A DNA stretch of 64,000 nt from Utricularia gibba (taxonomy: Eukaryota; Streptophyta; Magnoliopsida; Lamiales; Lentibulariaceae): positions 1,242,501 to 1,306,500 of the forward strand of contig NEEC01000014.1 of NCBI GenBank assembly GCA_002189035.1. Reading direction: 5' to 3'. Within the stretch, counting starts at the first letter, position 1, and every line of letters starts with the position of its first letter. A program made the translations under genes and the position numbers. The notes below the pieces were generated by a model. That model searched no databases, had not been told where the DNA came from, and saw only the letters and a list, made by a program, of their open reading frames with translations. Of the stretch, positions 61,194 to 64,000 are shown piece by piece.

Positions 61194-63049
61194 AAGTACG
61201 GAGAAATGGAGCAAAAGTGTGTTGATTTGGGGGTGAGGAATTTGACTGCCTATGTCCAATGTTGTTTACCTTATCTATTATCTCCTACATACATGAATTT
61301 ACATAATATATTGGACAATAATGTGCATATGGAATGATAAAGTGTGTTTGATCATATACTACTTACTAGGTTTTTCCCCTTTTCTAAATGACTCTTTTTT
61401 AATCATCCTAAAAATAATTTTAAATGGTATTCTGAAAAATTTTTAAAATCTATTTTTACTTTTCAAAAGTAAAAATAGTTTTGTTTTAGAATACTTTTAA
61501 TCATAAAAGTAATTCTATTAAAAACATTTTTAAAATTATAATTATAAAGTAAAGTTATTTTTGGAAAATGAATGAGTTGATTACTATTATTTTTTATTTC
61601 TACGATTTTAAAAATTTTTCATAACACTGTTTTAATCATGCAATTTGGATCGAACCCATGATGTTAAAACATTGATTTGATCATGTCTTTTTGTTGTGTG
61701 GTTGGAGTTTTCTAGCGTGATGTTAGAATTAGGATGCGTGGAACCACCACATGGATGGATGCCAAGAATAATCAAGAGGAAGAAGACGGCACGTGGAAGG
61801 GTGTGGCATGCGAGTATTGGCAAATTCCGCCATTCCCTTTCTGGGTAAACTTCTACTTGTGTACATGAGAGATTGGGGGCCGTGCCTAACTCCGAGCCAC
61901 CCCGTGCCTAACTCCGGACCACTTGCCCATTCTCCCATTCCTCCATACGGAGTATAGTCCTCTTCCTTGTAACCCTAGGTCGGGACTCCAAACGCGTATC
62001 CGACTCTATTTGCTTTCATTTTTTTCAAAAACTATTTTTAGAGAAATGATTCTAATAAAACATAATTTATGTTTCCATAGTTTTTTTAAATTTTTTTTTT
62101 ATTTTTTTGTGTTATCAGAGTAGCCTTAAGCAAATAGTATTATATCGAAAAATTAAAATTAAATGATAAAGTATATAATAAATTATAAATTATTGATTAT
62201 TGATTGAACTTAATCTTTTCTAATATGAATTATGTATTTAAACTTCATATGTAATTTATCGATCCATATAATCTGTAATTTTAACGTTATCTTATTAAAC
62301 TATTGGAGTTGAGCAAGGGATGTGTAAGCAACGTTATTGAATGGATAAAAAAATAATGAAAAAGGTTAGAATGGTGGAAGAATGGGGCCCACATGTGTGT
62401 TATAGCGCACATGTTTGTTGTGGGCTAGAAAAGGGCACGTGAAAGTAACCTAAATCACATGGCCAGGTCGGGAACAAGAATCGATTGATTCCATGAATAT
62501 TTTTGCCCATTTCACGGATGCATCCGAGTGGATCCACTATTGAGCCTGTGTTGCTTTTCGCTGTCGGGTTGAGCTGGGGATGGGGAAGATGATCCATCAT
62601 CTCCATTTCACTTTCAGGATCTGACCAACTGCCTCCGTCACTGTTTCAATACAACCATGGAAAAGCTATACGCCTTTTCAGCCTGCTACAAGAAATTCAA
62701 TGGTGCGTTTTAAGCTCATGTCACCCCAATTGGCTGGCCTTCCTGGATGGGTTTGGGCAGACCAGGCCCAATTTTGAGAGCCCAGGAGGATCTGGAACGA
62801 TCTCATCGAAACGACGTCGTATCGTTGACCTACTGCTTCCTCCACGTTGCCCTGCCCTATTCTTCTCTATTGGGTTTGAGCGAGATGTCTGAGCCAAAAG
62901 CAGGAGAAACCAGGCGGGAACCCGAGGATCGCGCATCCGGAGCAGCGGCTTCTACAATTCTGTAGTGCGTTTCAACAGGTTTTTTTTTTTTAATTAGGTG
63001 AGGAGCTCTCTCACGATCCCTTCTCTGTGTACATCCGAAGAACTGTGCA
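61194..63049. other. AT-rich spacer between MYB and SNL6-like genes
   Basis: MYB 3' UTR to about 61370, then AT-rich sequence with the second inverted-repeat element. A direct duplication of about 20 bp lies at 61880-61922. 62040-62340 is AT-rich. 62700-63049 is GC-richer and is the 3' flank of the SNL6-like gene. No gene is supported. Confidence 0.5.
61426..61629. mobile_element. Putative MITE, copy 2
   Basis: A ~204-bp AT-rich element has an 18-base perfect inverted repeat (61433-61450 against 61604-61621). Its right end in reverse complement reads CAGTGTTATGAAAAATTTTT, closely like the ends of the element at 18341-18567. The left terminus has decayed. TTTTAA occurs at both flanks and may be the target duplication. 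It has no coding capacity. Confidence 0.5.
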
Positions 63050-63783
63050 TCATTGTTCACTTTGGTTGCACCGTTCGGTTCTGACCATGAGCTGAACGAG
63101 CCTCGAGTTCGATAACCGAAATCGACGCTGTCTGCTAGAAGATGCGGCGGCGCCGGTCACGCGTTCCATGTCCATGCCGGTCTCCTGGGCCAGTCGACGA
63201 ATCCCGTCCTCGCTCTCGACAACCCTGTCGAAGCAAATGTACCTGCCGGATGCAGATTTCTTCATTCCCTCGAACACGGAAACCTGAGCTTTTGCTAAAC
63301 GGTCGATGTCCACTGTGGCGAGTAGTCCGCGCGGTACATCTCCCCGACTCCCTTGAGGTACGCGATGGTGGCCGTGGGATTCTTGAGGCAGAAATCCCTG
63401 CCGGTGATCAGCCCGGGGCATATCGCCGCTAGCTTCAGTCCAGTTCGCTTGGCGATCTCGAATGCGGCTTTCTCGGCTCGTAGCTTCCCCAGAGCATACC
63501 ACAGCTGCTCACGCATTGAGGACTTTCAACAAACATGTCCCAGGCGTCACAAGGGAAGGAAGCATTCGAATCTGCCTACCTTTTTGTCGATGCAGAGAGA
63601 CTCGTCGCTCCAGCACTTGTGATCAATGAGGCCCGGGGCGTCTCCAAGAGGGCTGTCCTCGTCGCCTTGCCAGATGCACGTCACCAGAGAAGACGTGAGG
63701 ACACAATTCCTAACAGAAGATGACATCCCACACGCCTTCATTACGTTTTCACATGCCTTCACTTCAACATCCACCATGCTTTT
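63050..63783 (-). CDS. Cinnamoyl-CoA reductase-like SNL6 (extended SDR), partial, one apparent -1 frameshift
   Basis: Two 3' exons are visible on the minus strand (63580-63783 and 63050-63504); earlier exons lie beyond the right edge. The visible exons read SMVDVEVKACENVMKACGMS, SSVRNCVLTSSLVTCIWQGD, INHxCWSDESLC-type HKCWSDESLCIDKK, then LWYALGKLRAEKAAFEIAKR, TGLKLAAICPGLITGRDF, NPTATIAYLKGVGEMYR, GLLATVDIDRLAKAQVSVFE and ASGRYICFDRVVESEDGIRR. The sequence matches the CCR/DFR-like SNL6 clade of NADP-dependent reductases. The usual YxxxK appears as WYALGK, so Tyr and Lys are kept. The Rossmann glycine motif must lie off the window. A base missing near 63327 separates GEMYRA from LLATVDIDR. 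The biological substrate is unknown; rice SNL6 affects lignin and defence. Confidence 0.87.
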
Positions 63784-64000
63784 CTGCACAAAAAAGAAAC
63801 CATCTACTAAGAATGTCGTCTGAAACCAAATAACTCACTTCCATAAGCGGCAATCATCTAACTAACAGGTATTGATGTTCGAATTTCCTAGGAATGTAAG
63901 AAGATCAGATGGGCATAATGACATCTCTGGGGCGATGGGTTACAGGAAAAGCAAGGAAAGTTTTTTTTAGGCCACCACAGAATCCGGGACCAATCCAATT
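63784..64000. other. Intron of the SNL6-like gene up to the right edge
   Basis: The sequence upstream of the 63783 acceptor has no frame matching the expected preceding exon, so it is probably intron. The window ends before the next exon can be recognised. Confidence 0.45.

Noticed and set aside
61636-61690. GGGTTCGATCC on the minus strand, like a tRNA T-arm
   Set aside because: No matching acceptor stem, anticodon arm or D-arm can be found at the right spacing.

Overview
This is a nuclear segment of a flowering plant. The protein families point to a eudicot: TPLATE, an IRX14-type GT43, a PMT24/25-type methyltransferase, KCR1, SDH2, AUG6, a subgroup-19 R2R3-MYB and an LBD factor. Genes have several short GT-AG introns, and GC-rich exons alternate with very AT-rich spacers. 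No bacterial, viral or organellar segment is evident. An asterid or Lamiales source is possible, but the sequence alone does not settle the species.

Layout. 1-5.2 kb: an FCP1/NIF-domain protein (minus, cut by the left edge) and a plastid SOUL haem-binding protein (minus). 6.8-13.6 kb: IRX14 (plus), a DUF247 membrane protein (plus) and a BTB-TAZ scaffold protein (plus). 14-22.6 kb: a Golgi PMT methyltransferase (minus), a PPR protein (minus) and a DCD-domain NRP protein (plus). 23-27.8 kb: a uridine kinase/UPRT-like protein (minus) and an At3g27210-like protein with a predicted myristoylation site (minus). 29.6-37.9 kb: TPLATE (plus), a LOB-domain factor (minus) and an LHT amino-acid transporter (minus). 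39.7-46.9 kb: augmin subunit 6 (plus) and a PP2A B' subunit (plus). 47.7-56.3 kb: a RING protein (minus), SDH2 (minus), KCR1 (plus), a small conserved plant protein (minus) and DEAD-box helicase RH47 (minus). 59.3-61.2 kb: a MYB21/24/57-type factor (plus). 63-64 kb: a CCR-like SNL6 reductase (minus, cut by the right edge). These are ordinary housekeeping and regulatory genes, independently transcribed, with no operon-like or clustered pathway logic. The exon models were built by hand from splice consensus and family conservation. The complete models have lengths divisible by three and close to the family norm.

The most striking pattern is about sequence integrity. Six conserved genes (BTB-TAZ, AUG6, PP2A B', the RING protein twice, KCR1, the SNL6-like gene) each read perfectly except for one missing base. 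Each loss is explained by shortening a short homopolymer by one. This looks like residual deletion error of an under-polished assembly rather than real pseudogenisation. Other points of interest are three GC-AG introns (two in AUG6), a degenerate catalytic motif in the FCP1-like protein, a small inverted-repeat element present twice, and a few coding-looking orphan fragments. I did not find a convincing undescribed biological system.
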